Source: CAYJRR01 sp964372275 [NCBI: uncultured bacterium] (lineage in GTDB: Bacteria > CAYJRR01). From it: 16,194 nucleotides of DNA. The stretch is taken from NCBI GenBank assembly GCA_964372275.1, contig CAYJRR010000101.1:1-16194 (forward strand), written 5' to 3'. Each line of letters opens with the position of its first letter. The first letter of the stretch is position 1. Under the pieces are notes generated by a model. It was not told the DNA's origin and ran no database searches. It saw nothing but the letters and a program-made list of their open reading frames with translations. The translations under genes and the position numbers were made by a program. This document shows, piece by piece, positions 6,328 through 14,567 of the stretch.

Positions 6328-7413
6328 ATGTCGAAGAGCGGCAAGAAGCCGATCGACGTTCGGAAGCTCGCGGGGTCCGGCGCGACGGAGATCGTCGCGG
6401 GTCAGGGGTACTTCCCCGTCCTGGACCAGGCGAGCGCGGACGGCGATCTCTACTGCGTCCTCCGCGGGGGAGCGGCCCATTTCGGGAACCGGGGCCGCGT
6501 CGACCTCGTCGTCTCCCGCGACGGCGGAAAGACCTTCACCGCGCCGAAGGTGGTTGCAAGCAGCGATTGGGACGACCGGAACCCGGCGCTTGGCGTCGCA
6601 CCGGACGGGGCCTTGGTGCTCGCGTACTGGAGATACGGATCGTACGAACCCGACGGCTCGCTGAACCGATCGCTGTATCGATACGAAACCTGCGTCGTTC
6701 GCTCCGAAAACAAGGGGGAGTCCTGGTCCCGGTCCGCCCTCGACAGCGCGCCCTACGTCACTCCCTCGCCGTACGGCCGGATCGTCACCTTGCCCGGCGA
6801 TCCGCCGACGCTCCTGCTCCCGGTCTACGGCCCCCGCCTTCCGAAGACGTGGGCCGGGCGCGAGACGGAGTTCTGGACGGGATTCGTCCGGTCGACCGAC
6901 GGAGGACGGACCTTCGGCGAATCGACCATCGCGGCGGCGAACTACAACGAAGCGTCGTACGTTCTCCTCCCCGATCGGGTTCTTCTCGGCGCGTTCCGTA
7001 CGACCGGCCGGGACGCCGCGATCCACGTCGCTCGCTCCAAGGACGGCGGTCGCACCTTTTCCGAACCGCGTCCCGTCACCGAAGCGAACGAACACCCGGC
7101 CGACCTCGTCGTCCTTTCCGACGGGTCGGTCCTCCTCGTCTACGGACATCGACGCGAGCCGTACGGAGTCCGAGCCCGCGTTTCGCGCGACGGGGGGGAG
7201 TCCTGGATCGACCGGACGCTCGTTCTCGCGGACGACGGATCGACGATCGACTGCGGGTACCCGTCGGTCGTTCGCCGAAAGGACGGAACGATCCTCGTCG
7301 CCTACTACTCGAGTCCCGATACGGCGGACGTCCAGAACGGCGTGATCAAGGGAGCCTGGGCGAAGCTCCTCCGATTCGACGAGCGCGCTCTTCTCGCGGC
7401 CATCGATCGATGA
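6328..7413 (+). CDS. BNR/Asp-box repeat protein, sialidase-like six-bladed propeller
   Basis: This 361-residue protein contains five Asp-box motifs (SxDxGxTW/F): SRDGGKTF at 63-70, a degenerate SENKGESW at 126-133, STDGGRTF at 189-196, SKDGGRTF at 237-244 and SRDGGESW at 286-293. Their regular spacing is typical of sialidase-family beta-propellers (GH33-like, BNR_2). There is no signal peptide, membrane segment or FRIP motif, so it is probably cytosolic, and classical exo-sialidase activity is uncertain. The start is either ATG 6328 or the GTG directly before it (6325); no good ribosome-binding site is visible, which suggests coupling to flagellin 6 translation. Lying between a flagellin and pseB/pseC, it may act on the flagellar nonulosonate glycan or an intermediate. 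That role is inference; a generic glycan-binding or non-catalytic propeller is an alternative. Confidence 0.85.
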   Translation: MSKSGKKPIDVRKLAGSGATEIVAGQGYFPVLDQASADGDLYCVLRGGAAHFGNRGRVDLVVSRDGGKTFTAPKVVASSDWDDRNPALGVAPDGALVLAYWRYGSYEPDGSLNRSLYRYETCVVRSENKGESWSRSALDSAPYVTPSPYGRIVTLPGDPPTLLLPVYGPRLPKTWAGRETEFWTGFVRSTDGGRTFGESTIAAANYNEASYVLLPDRVLLGAFRTTGRDAAIHVARSKDGGRTFSEPRPVTEANEHPADLVVLSDGSVLLVYGHRREPYGVRARVSRDGGESWIDRTLVLADDGSTIDCGYPSVVRRKDGTILVAYYSSPDTADVQNGVIKGAWAKLLRFDERALLAAIDR

Positions 7414-7429
7414 TGTAATTCGAGTCAAC

Positions 7430-8458
7430 GTGCGCTACTTCGAAGGAAAATCCGTCCTCATCACGGGCGGAACCGGGTCGCTCGGCAAGGCCCTCACCCG
7501 ACTGCTCCTTTCGGAAGCCCTCGTTCGGAAGCTGGTCATCTACAGCCGGGACGAATTGAAGCAGTTCGAGATGTCCCAGATGAAAGGGATCGGGGACGAC
7601 CGGAGGACGCGGTTCTTCCTCGGCGACGTCCGGGACCGGGACCGCCTGGCGCGGGCGTTCGAGGGCGTCGACATCGTGATCCACGCCGCGGCGCTGAAGC
7701 AGGTACCGGCCGCCGAATACAACCCGTTCGAGGCCGTGAAGACGAACATCATCGGCGCGCAGAACATCATCGACGCGGCGATCGATTGCCGTGTGCCGCG
7801 GGTGATCGCGCTCTCGACCGACAAGGCGGCGAACCCGGTCAACCTGTACGGGGCGACCAAGCTCTGTTCGGACAAGTTGTTCGTCGCCGGCAACGCCTAC
7901 GTCGGCGCCAACCAGACCCGGTTCGCGGTCGTCCGCTACGGAAACGTGGTCGGAAGCCGCGGAAGCGTCATCGGCCTGTTCCTCCGCATGCGGAACGAAT
8001 CGGTTCTCCCGATCACCGACGCCCGGATGACCCGATTCTGGATCACGATCGAGCACGCCGCGCGTTTCGTCGTCGACTGCGCGTGCAAGATGAGCGGCGG
8101 CGAGATCTTCGTGCCGAAGCTTCCGAGCACCAAGATCACCGACGTCGCCCGGGCGATCAACCCCAAGGCCCGGCACGAGATGATCGGGATCCGGCCGGGG
8201 GAGAAGCTGCACGAGGTGATGATCCCCGAGGACGACGCGCGCAAGGCGCTCGACATCGGCGATCGATACGTCGTCCTGCCCCCGCAGGAGTGGCGCGCGA
8301 CGGACCGCGAGTTTTCCGGAAAGCCGTGCCCGGAGGGATTCCGGTACGCGTCCGACGCCAACGAGAAGTGGCTCAATACCGAGGAGATCCGGAAGATGAT
8401 CGCCCTGCTCGACCTGCCCGATGCGAAGGAGTGGGCCAAGGAGCAGGGGCTCGCCTGA
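7430..8458 (+). CDS. pseB: UDP-N-acetylglucosamine 4,6-dehydratase (inverting)
   Basis: This 342-residue extended short-chain dehydrogenase matches PseB/FlaA1, which converts UDP-GlcNAc to UDP-2-acetamido-2,6-dideoxy-beta-L-arabino-hex-4-ulose with bound NADP(H). It is the first step of pseudaminic acid synthesis in the cytosol. The cofactor loop is GGTGSLGK (13-20), followed by YSRDELKQFEM (38-48), AAALKQVPAAEYNPFEAVKTN (86-106) and the active-site block STDKAANPVNLYGATK (129-144). In that block Asp131, Lys132 and Tyr140 correspond to the catalytic D/K/Y of H. pylori FlaA1. RYGNVVGSRGSVIGLF and the IRPGEKLHEVMI block are also family features. The start is GTG 7430, 16 bases after the BNR gene, with no strong ribosome-binding site. 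A related retaining 4,6-dehydratase is less likely given the adjacent pseC. Confidence 0.94.
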   Translation: MRYFEGKSVLITGGTGSLGKALTRLLLSEALVRKLVIYSRDELKQFEMSQMKGIGDDRRTRFFLGDVRDRDRLARAFEGVDIVIHAAALKQVPAAEYNPFEAVKTNIIGAQNIIDAAIDCRVPRVIALSTDKAANPVNLYGATKLCSDKLFVAGNAYVGANQTRFAVVRYGNVVGSRGSVIGLFLRMRNESVLPITDARMTRFWITIEHAARFVVDCACKMSGGEIFVPKLPSTKITDVARAINPKARHEMIGIRPGEKLHEVMIPEDDARKALDIGDRYVVLPPQEWRATDREFSGKPCPEGFRYASDANEKWLNTEEIRKMIALLDLPDAKEWAKEQGLA

Positions 8459-8465
8459 ACCGACG

Positions 8466-9614
8466 ATGAAGCTTCCATACGGTCGCCAGCTGATCGACGA
8501 GGAGGACGTCCAGGCGGTCGTCGGCGTGCTGCGAGGCGACTGGTTGACCCAGGGTCCCGCGGTCGACCGGTTCGAGGAGGCGCTCGCGGCGTCGACGGGC
8601 GCGAGGCACGCGGTGGTCGTCGCCAACGGGACCGTCGCCCTCCACCTGGCCTGCCTCGCCGCCGGGCTCGGTCCCGGGGATGAGGGGATCACCTCGCCGA
8701 TCACGTTTGCCGCGAGCGCCAACGCCGTCGTCTACTGCGGCGGAACGCCGCGATTCGCCGACATCGACGCGGCGACCTGGAACATCGACCCACAAGCGCT
8801 GGCGGAGCGGATCAACAGCCGCACCAAGGTAGTGATCCCGGTCCACTTCGCCGGGCTTCCATGCGATCTACGCGCGATCCGCGAAACCGCCGACCGGACA
8901 GGTGCGGTGGTGGTGGCCGACGCCTGCCACGCGCTCGGCGCCGAGCTCGGCGGGAGCGCCATCGGTGGCACCGGGTTCGCGCAGATGACGTGCCTCTCCT
9001 TCCATCCGGTGAAGCACATCACCACCGGCGAAGGGGGCGCGGTCCTGACCGACGATCCCCTGCTCGCCAAGACCCTCCGCCGGCTCCGGCATCACGGGAT
9101 CGTCAACGATCCGGCGGAGATCGCCGCCGACCAGGGCGGCTGGTACCACGAGATCCAGGCGATCGGCTACAACGCGCGACTCACCGACCTCCAGTGCGCG
9201 CTCGGCACCAGTCAGCTCGCGAAGCTCCCGCGCTTCCTCGAGCGGCGGCGCGCCATCGCTGCGCGGTACCTCCGCGCGTTCGCCGACGTGCCAGGGCTGC
9301 GGACGCAGGCGCTCCCCGCCGGCCGCGCGCACGCCTACCATCTGTTCGTGGTGCACCTCGACCCGGCGAAACACGACCGGCGCCGCGTCTACGACCGGCT
9401 CCGGACGAATGGGATCTACAGCCAGGTGCACTACATCCCGGTCCACCTTCACCCGTTCTATCGCCGTACCTTCGGCTACCGTCCCGGCGATTTCCCCCAC
9501 GCGGAGCGGTACTACGCCGGTGCCTTGAGCTTGCCGATCTTCCCGGCGATGGGAGACGCCGACGTCGACACGGTGATCGGCGCGCTGCGGCAGGCTCTCG
9601 GGTCGAGCGCATGA
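8466..9614 (+). CDS. pseC: UDP-4-amino-4,6-dideoxy-N-acetyl-beta-L-altrosamine transaminase
   Basis: This 382-residue DegT/DnrJ/EryC1 aminotransferase fits PseC, which uses PLP and glutamate to aminate C4 of the PseB product. It opens LPYGRQLIDEEDVQAVVGVLRGDWLTQGPAVDRFEEAL, the standard PseC N-terminus. NGTVALHLACLAAGLGPGDEGITSPITFAASANAV (54-87) contributes the PLP phosphate region, and ADACHALGAE (151-160) carries the ring-stacking Asp. SFHPVKHITTGEGGAV places the Schiff-base lysine at Lys183. The C-terminal GIYSQVHYIPVHLHPFYRR and GDFPHAERYYAGALSLPIFPAM are typical of this subgroup. It starts seven bases after pseB and its TGA overlaps the next start (ATGA at 9611-9614), so the two products are probably made from one transcript. 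Later pathway genes (pseH, pseG, pseI, pseF) are not in the window. Confidence 0.94.
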   Translation: MKLPYGRQLIDEEDVQAVVGVLRGDWLTQGPAVDRFEEALAASTGARHAVVVANGTVALHLACLAAGLGPGDEGITSPITFAASANAVVYCGGTPRFADIDAATWNIDPQALAERINSRTKVVIPVHFAGLPCDLRAIRETADRTGAVVVADACHALGAELGGSAIGGTGFAQMTCLSFHPVKHITTGEGGAVLTDDPLLAKTLRRLRHHGIVNDPAEIAADQGGWYHEIQAIGYNARLTDLQCALGTSQLAKLPRFLERRRAIAARYLRAFADVPGLRTQALPAGRAHAYHLFVVHLDPAKHDRRRVYDRLRTNGIYSQVHYIPVHLHPFYRRTFGYRPGDFPHAERYYAGALSLPIFPAMGDADVDTVIGALRQALGSSA

Positions 9615-11332
9615 TGCCCGACGACGACCCGAACGACTTCGCCCCACCGGACGTCGCGCCGCCGGCGGTCCCGCTGCGCGACGACCTCGGCGATCTCGAT
9701 CTCGGCACGCCGGCTCCCAACTTCGACTTCCCGCTGGACGACACCAACGATCCGCTGCTCCAGCCGGGGGAGGAGATGCCCCCCGAGCTTCCACCGCCCG
9801 AGCTCGACGTCCCGAACGTCCCCAAGGAATGGAAGGTCGCCGGTCACAGCAAGGACCCGATCTGCGAGGTCTACATCCACGTCGACGAGCTGGCGGTGAC
9901 GGCGTTCCTGACGCTCGGGGTGTGGGACGTCGACCGGTTCGATCCGGACGTCGTCATCCGCGCGATCGAAGAGAGCCGCGTGAAAATGAGCGAAGGCGAG
10001 CGCTCCGGCGTCCGCGAGGCGCTTGCCAACGTCCCCGCCTCCAAGGGGAACCGGCCGGCGATGTCGCTGCACCCGTTCGCCTTCGGGACGCCACCCGCTC
10101 CGGGGCCGGCGGGCCGTCTCGAATGGGCGATCGAGTGGTACGAACCGCGCGACGTCCCGGAGGACGCGCCGATCGACTACCACGAGCGCCCGACCTCGCT
10201 TCGCAACGTCCAGGCGGGCGACAAGCTGGCGACGATCGTCCCGCCGAAGCTCGGCGCCGCCGGCCGGAACCTCTTCTGGGAATCGATCCCCCCGATCCCC
10301 GGGCCCGAGTGCCGGGTGAAGGCCGGACCGAAGGTGGAGTTGCGCAACGGCAACACCTTCTTCGCCTCGGGCGATGGCCAGGTACTGCTGCGCAGCGACT
10401 TCCTGGAGGTGAGCCCCATCCTCCAGGTGAAGGGAAACGTCGACTTCAAGGTCGGGAACATCCTCTTCACCGGGTTCGTGAACGTCCAGGGGGACGTCCT
10501 CGACGGATTCAAGGTGAAGGGGACGAAAGGGATCCTGATCGCCGGCAACGTCGGGGCGGCGACGCTCGAGTCGGGCGGCGACATCACGGTCAACGGCGGC
10601 GTCAGCGGCAACGGCAAGGGGATCGTCCGCTGCGGCGGGATCTTCCGCGCGAAGTACCTGAACGCCTGCGACGTCGAGACCGGCGGAGACGTCGTCGTCG
10701 CCGGGCAGATCCTCAACTGCAAGGTGCGCTCGTTCGGATCGGTCCAGGTCGCGCGCGGAAAGATCCGGGGCGGAGAGACGATCGCCTTCTCCGGCGTCAA
10801 CTGCTCCGAGCTCGGCTCCCACATGGCGGGCCGCACCTACGTTGCCGTCGGGGTCGAGTACTACTCCGAGAAGCACCGCCGCGCGCTGCGCGAAGAGGTC
10901 AACCAGGTCCGCGCCAAGATCACCGAGCTGGAGAACATCTACGGTCCGGCGCTGACCGATCCGTCGAAGCGCGTCGGCTACAACGAGAAGCGCCACCAGG
11001 CGGTCGAAGCCAAGGCGCTGGTGCACCAGGACCTCCTGAAGCAGGTCGCGCAGCTCGAGAACGAGATCGAGATCCTGATGCAGACCCGCGAGCTGCGCGT
11101 CGAGCGCGCCGTCGCTTTCGGGAAGCAGTTGTTCGCGGGGGTCGAGGTGCAGATCGGCGATCTGCGCCAATCCTACGAGGAGGACCTCCGCGGTCCGTCC
11201 AAGCTGGTGGTGATCGAGGAGGCCGAAGGGGGAATGCCGCTCGACGGAATCCCTCCGGCCGAGCCCGGTCCCGACGGAGAACCGCCCCCCGAGCTGAAGA
11301 AGGTGCGGCGAATCGGCCAGGCGTTCCGGTAG
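9611..11332 (+). CDS. fapA: FapA / DUF342 family protein
   Basis: This 573-residue protein starts at ATG 9611, overlapping the pseC stop by four bases; the reading frame open further left is inside pseC. Residues 1-70 are acidic and proline-rich, probably disordered. FapA_N-like sequence follows (WKVAGHSKDPICEVYIHVDELAVTAFLTL and IDYHERPTSLRNVQAGDKLATIVPPKLGAAGRN). The right-handed repeat core at about 270-415 is diagnostic: LQVKGNVDFKVGNILFTGFVNVQGDVLDGFKVKGTKGILIAGNV, then GGDITVNGGVSG, GGIFRAKYLNACDVETGGDVVVAGQILNCKV and GKIRGG. A charged coiled coil spans about 420-515, and the tail is proline/acidic. Family members include Vibrio FapA (flagellar assembly protein A), linked to flagellar and polar localisation functions, which fits the locus. 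The biochemical role here is unknown, and the symbol rests on family membership. Confidence 0.88.
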   Translation: MMPDDDPNDFAPPDVAPPAVPLRDDLGDLDLGTPAPNFDFPLDDTNDPLLQPGEEMPPELPPPELDVPNVPKEWKVAGHSKDPICEVYIHVDELAVTAFLTLGVWDVDRFDPDVVIRAIEESRVKMSEGERSGVREALANVPASKGNRPAMSLHPFAFGTPPAPGPAGRLEWAIEWYEPRDVPEDAPIDYHERPTSLRNVQAGDKLATIVPPKLGAAGRNLFWESIPPIPGPECRVKAGPKVELRNGNTFFASGDGQVLLRSDFLEVSPILQVKGNVDFKVGNILFTGFVNVQGDVLDGFKVKGTKGILIAGNVGAATLESGGDITVNGGVSGNGKGIVRCGGIFRAKYLNACDVETGGDVVVAGQILNCKVRSFGSVQVARGKIRGGETIAFSGVNCSELGSHMAGRTYVAVGVEYYSEKHRRALREEVNQVRAKITELENIYGPALTDPSKRVGYNEKRHQAVEAKALVHQDLLKQVAQLENEIEILMQTRELRVERAVAFGKQLFAGVEVQIGDLRQSYEEDLRGPSKLVVIEEAEGGMPLDGIPPAEPGPDGEPPPELKKVRRIGQAFR

Positions 11333-11366
11333 ATCCCGAGGTCGTCCGTCGGCCCCCCGCGCGCGC

Positions 11367-12245
11367 TCACGGCGGCGCCAGCCGGCGGTGCTGGCATTCG
11401 ATCCAGTAGCTCTGGACCCGCGCCGCGTCGATCGCGTTCTGCAGCGCGTACTGGATCGCGAAGCGCAACAGTCCGGCTCGCGTGGTGCGGCGGGTCCCGG
11501 GGAGCATTCGACCGCTGGCGACGATCGGCTCGGTCTTGCCGTCCGGCAGCCGGATGCGCATCGCCAGCCCCCGCGTCGACCAGTCGGCGAACGGGAGCTG
11601 TCGCGGCATCCGCTCCGTGCGGAGCAGCATCCCTCCGGGCCAGCCGTCGGTGGCGATCGAGAGGTCCTCCACCGCGAACGCCTGATCGCTCCCGTTCGGA
11701 AGGCGCACCGTGACGCTCACGTTGCGACCGAGGATCGGACGCGCCCGGAAGCAGCGCCGCGCGTTCGCACCGTCGTACTCGCGCCCGCTGCGGGACCGGT
11801 CGAGCGGCGCCAGCACCGGTGTCTCCAGGACCGGACCGCTTCGGGCACCGATCGCCCGCTCCACCTTGAAGCGCAGCACGTTGGGGATCAGCGGCGCGGA
11901 AACGAAGTCGTGCGCGCCGCACTTCACCAGCTCTACCGCCAGGTCGGCATCGACGCCGGTCGCGACGACGATCAGCGGCACGGTCGGATTGGTCGCGTTG
12001 CACCAGGCGACCCGCGCGATCTCCTCCGGCAGGCTCCTCCCCACCGCGATCAGCAGGGCGTCGACCTCCCACAGCTCCTCGGGCGCGCGCTGGCCGGGCG
12101 CAATGCCCACGACCGAATCACGAACCCCGACGGTGAGCGGAACCACCGACGCAATCGGGCGGAGCGCGGCCGCGCAGGTCTTGAACATCTCGGTGTCGGC
12201 GCCGACGATGCCGACGAACAGACCTTCGTTGGGCGCTTCGGCCAT
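11367..12245 (-). CDS. Degenerate receiver plus PilZ domain protein
   Basis: This minus-strand gene encodes 292 residues from ATG at 12243-12245. A GTG at 12297-12299 could extend it by 18 residues, and the frame is open further, but the domain begins right after the ATG (GLFVGIVGADTEMFKTC). Residues 8-133 have the alpha/beta layout of a response-regulator receiver, but beta-3 reads VDALLIAVG without a phosphoacceptor Asp in the normal place, and the conserved Lys of the KP motif is replaced (SAPLIPNVL). This implies a phosphorylation-independent pseudo-receiver. Residues 160-285 look like PilZ: RRCFR (163-167) supplies the RxxxR motif and DLSIATDG (194-201) a slightly lengthened D/NxSxxG, so cyclic-di-GMP binding is likely but not certain. 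It converges on fapA with 34 bases between stops, so it is not in that operon. A role in motility control is inferred from context only. Confidence 0.78.
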   Translation of the reverse strand: MAEAPNEGLFVGIVGADTEMFKTCAAALRPIASVVPLTVGVRDSVVGIAPGQRAPEELWEVDALLIAVGRSLPEEIARVAWCNATNPTVPLIVVATGVDADLAVELVKCGAHDFVSAPLIPNVLRFKVERAIGARSGPVLETPVLAPLDRSRSGREYDGANARRCFRARPILGRNVSVTVRLPNGSDQAFAVEDLSIATDGWPGGMLLRTERMPRQLPFADWSTRGLAMRIRLPDGKTEPIVASGRMLPGTRRTTRAGLLRFAIQYALQNAIDAARVQSYWIECQHRRLAPP

Positions 12246-12307
12246 TGCGACGTAAGTCCCCGCCCGGATCGGGGAACCCGCGACCGGCGCGGCCCCCACG
12301 TTCCCCG

Positions 12308-12318
12308 TAGTATAGACT
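12308..12318. promoter_or_regulatory. Possible divergent promoter core
   Basis: The 83-base gap between the two divergent starts (12245 and 12329) contains an AT-rich patch TAGTATAGACT. On the minus strand it reads TATACT (12314-12309), a good sigma-70 -10 hexamer for the PilZ gene; on the plus strand TAGTAT (12308-12313) could serve the lipoprotein gene, leaving a leader of about ten bases or fewer. No matching -35 hexamer is evident in either direction. Confidence 0.35.
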
Positions 12319-12328
12319 GAAAGATCCG

Positions 12329-14512
12329 ATGCCCGGGGCCTTCCGATTCTGGCTGCTGTTGGCCGTCGCCCTTCCGGCGTGCGGCGGAAAGGGGGACGGC
12401 GATCGCGACTGTGGCACGGCGGCCGGCACCCTTCCCGACGGACTGGTGACGATCTCCTGGGACGACGGCGACGAGGCCGGGGGCGTCCGGGGACAGGGAT
12501 GGGGGATCTCCGTCGGCAACCGCGACTTCGACCTCGACGACGAACCACTCCACGAGGGGGTACGGTTCGACATCGACCGGCCGGCGCGCATCCACGGATT
12601 CTCGGTGCGATGGACGAACCTGGCCGACGCGCGCGAGGAGCTCGAGGCCGGCCTCTACGCCGATCTCGGACACAACGGATACAACTACTGGCTCGCCGAT
12701 CCGCTCTGGACGGGAACCCGCTGCCAGCGCGACGCGGACGACGGCGAGTCGATCGACTACGTCCTCGAGGAACCGATCGAAATCGCCCACCCCGGGCTCG
12801 TCTTCGTGGCGCACGCGGCGGAGAGCCCCGAAGACGCGACCTTCGCCTTCGACGACGGCGTCGACGGCGAGGGCGACTGCCTCCTCTTCGACGAGTGCCA
12901 CTCGGCTCTGCAACTGACCGACGCGCTCGAGAACACCTACTTCCAAGGGGTTTCCTTCTCTCTCCCCTTCGACTTCCTGGTGAGCCTCCACCTCGAATAC
13001 ACCGACGAAGTCCTGCCGCAGGACCGGCTCTTCCAACCGGTGAGCGGCGTCTACTTCGGCCCGACGATGGCGTTCGGCGACTACGACGACGACGGGTGGG
13101 ACGACGTCGTCACGCACGGGCCCGATCTCTGGCGCAACCAGGGGGACGGGACGTTCATCGCGACCACCGCCTCTTCCGGGATCGCCGCGATGGGCATCCA
13201 GGGGACCGGGAGCTGGGGCGACTACGACAACGACGGGTGCCTCGACCTGTTCGTCGCGTCGGACTACCTCACCGAACCGAACAGCCTCCTCCACTCCAAT
13301 TGTGATGGAACGTTCTCCGACGTCACCGAGGCCGCCGGCGTCTCGGGACTCCTGTCGAGCGACGTCTGCGGCGATCCGACCGCTCTCTACCCACAGTCCC
13401 AGGCCGGCGCCTGGATCGACCTCGACCTCGACGGCCGGCTCGACCTCTACGTCGCCAACTACAACTGCGGCTTCGACCTGCCCGACTTCGTCGACAACGT
13501 CTACCGGAACAACGGTGACGGAACGTTCGCCGATTGGACCGGCACGCGCGGATTCCTGCCGACCGCCACCGCCAGCCGGGGCGCCGCGCCGATCGACGTC
13601 GACTTCGACGGTGACCTCGACCTGCTGGTCCACAACTACGTCCTGCAGGCGAATCTCTTCTTCCGCAACGACGGCGGGGGAACGTTCACCGAGATCGCCT
13701 CCGACAGCGGACTCGAGGGCGAGCCGACGGAGTTCCAGGGAGACTGGTATTGGGGGCACACGCTCGGAACCGCCTGGGGGGACCTGGACGGCGACGGCGA
13801 TTTCGACCTGGTCGAAGCCAACCTCGCGCATCCGCGCTTCTACCACTTCTCCGACAAGACGCGCGTGCTCCGCAACGACGCCGGCGCGTTCACCGATCTG
13901 GCCGGAGACTGGAGCTATCCGGAGAGCGGCGCGGGGCTACGATACCAGGAGACGCACACCGTCCCCACGCTCGCCGACTTCGACCAGGACGGCGATCTCG
14001 ACCTGGCGATCTCCGCCCGATACGACGGCCGTCCCACCGACTTCTACTGGGGGAACGGCAACGGCACCTTCGAGCTCGACGCCTTTCACGCCGGCATCAC
14101 CACCGAAGACGGATGGGGGATGGCGGCGGCCGACTTCGATCACGACGGCGACCTCGACCTCGCCACCTACGACACCCTCTTCCGCAACGACATCACCGAG
14201 GGGAAGGGTCACTGGTTGCAGATTCGCGCCGTTGGCAACGGGACGACGACCAACCGGTCGGCGATCGGCGCCACGGTGCGCGTGACGGCGGGGGGCCGCA
14301 CCTGGATCCGCCACGTCCAGGGGAACACCGGTCTCGGATGCCAGGACTCGATGTTTCTGCACGTCGGTCTCGGGGAGGCGACCATCGTCGACCAGATCGT
14401 GGTGAGCTTCCCGGGTGGCGGCGAGGTGAACTTTCCCGGTCCCCACGCCGCCGACCAGCGGCTCTGGCTGTTCCAGAACGGCACGACGCACGCGGGTTGG
14501 TCGCCCCCCTGA
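12329..14512 (+). CDS. Lipoprotein with seven FG-GAP/VCBS repeats and ASPIC/UnbV domain
   Basis: This 727-residue exported protein has a short hydrophobic signal (FRFWLLLAVALPAC) with a probable lipidated Cys18; Pro at position -2 of the lipobox is slightly atypical. Residues 35-230 form an N-terminal domain of unrecognised type, rich in Asp and Glu with several Cys. Seven calcium-binding DxDxDGxxD-type loops follow at 251, 298, 364, 423, 485, 550 and 602 (for example DYDDDGWDD, DLDGDGDFD, DFDQDGDLD), as expected for a seven-bladed propeller. NGDGTF-like turns accompany several of them. The C-terminus (628-716, HWLQIRAVGNG...RSAIGATVRVTAGG...GLGEATIVDQIVVSFPGG) is an ASPIC/UnbV domain, as in CRTAC1-like proteins. 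The substrate or partner is unknown; such proteins are common surface proteins in planctomycete-like genomes. The ribosome-binding site is weak (GAAAGA). A perfect 12-base palindrome CCGGCGCGCCGG (14517-14528) lies just after the stop. Confidence 0.92.
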   Translation: MPGAFRFWLLLAVALPACGGKGDGDRDCGTAAGTLPDGLVTISWDDGDEAGGVRGQGWGISVGNRDFDLDDEPLHEGVRFDIDRPARIHGFSVRWTNLADAREELEAGLYADLGHNGYNYWLADPLWTGTRCQRDADDGESIDYVLEEPIEIAHPGLVFVAHAAESPEDATFAFDDGVDGEGDCLLFDECHSALQLTDALENTYFQGVSFSLPFDFLVSLHLEYTDEVLPQDRLFQPVSGVYFGPTMAFGDYDDDGWDDVVTHGPDLWRNQGDGTFIATTASSGIAAMGIQGTGSWGDYDNDGCLDLFVASDYLTEPNSLLHSNCDGTFSDVTEAAGVSGLLSSDVCGDPTALYPQSQAGAWIDLDLDGRLDLYVANYNCGFDLPDFVDNVYRNNGDGTFADWTGTRGFLPTATASRGAAPIDVDFDGDLDLLVHNYVLQANLFFRNDGGGTFTEIASDSGLEGEPTEFQGDWYWGHTLGTAWGDLDGDGDFDLVEANLAHPRFYHFSDKTRVLRNDAGAFTDLAGDWSYPESGAGLRYQETHTVPTLADFDQDGDLDLAISARYDGRPTDFYWGNGNGTFELDAFHAGITTEDGWGMAAADFDHDGDLDLATYDTLFRNDITEGKGHWLQIRAVGNGTTTNRSAIGATVRVTAGGRTWIRHVQGNTGLGCQDSMFLHVGLGEATIVDQIVVSFPGGGEVNFPGPHAADQRLWLFQNGTTHAGWSPP

Positions 14513-14567
14513 TCGACCGGCGCGCCGGAGCCCGGCCGCGCAAGACGCGATCCCCACCGGGGAACCG

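Noticed and set aside
5218-7428. Very long reverse-strand open frame (736 codons)
   Set aside because: It lies antisense to flagellin 6 and the BNR gene, both clear proteins. Its Val/Arg/Asp-Glu-rich composition is typical of antisense frames in GC-rich genes. Only its last intergenic part (about 5218-5470) was kept as an observation.
9512-11170. Reverse-strand 552-codon frame over fapA
   Set aside because: It is an antisense shadow of the DUF342 gene, with repeated Leu/Asp/Val-rich text and no recognisable domain or ribosome-binding site.
12050-13846. Reverse-strand 598-codon frame over the FG-GAP lipoprotein
   Set aside because: It is the antisense of Asp-rich repeats (GAC/GTC), which gives Val-rich text; the plus-strand protein has a signal peptide and domains.
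14517-14528. Perfect palindrome CCGGCGCGCCGG after the lipoprotein gene as a terminator
   Set aside because: There is no loop and no T-tract, and GC-rich 12-mers of this kind are expected by chance here. It is mentioned only in the gene entry.
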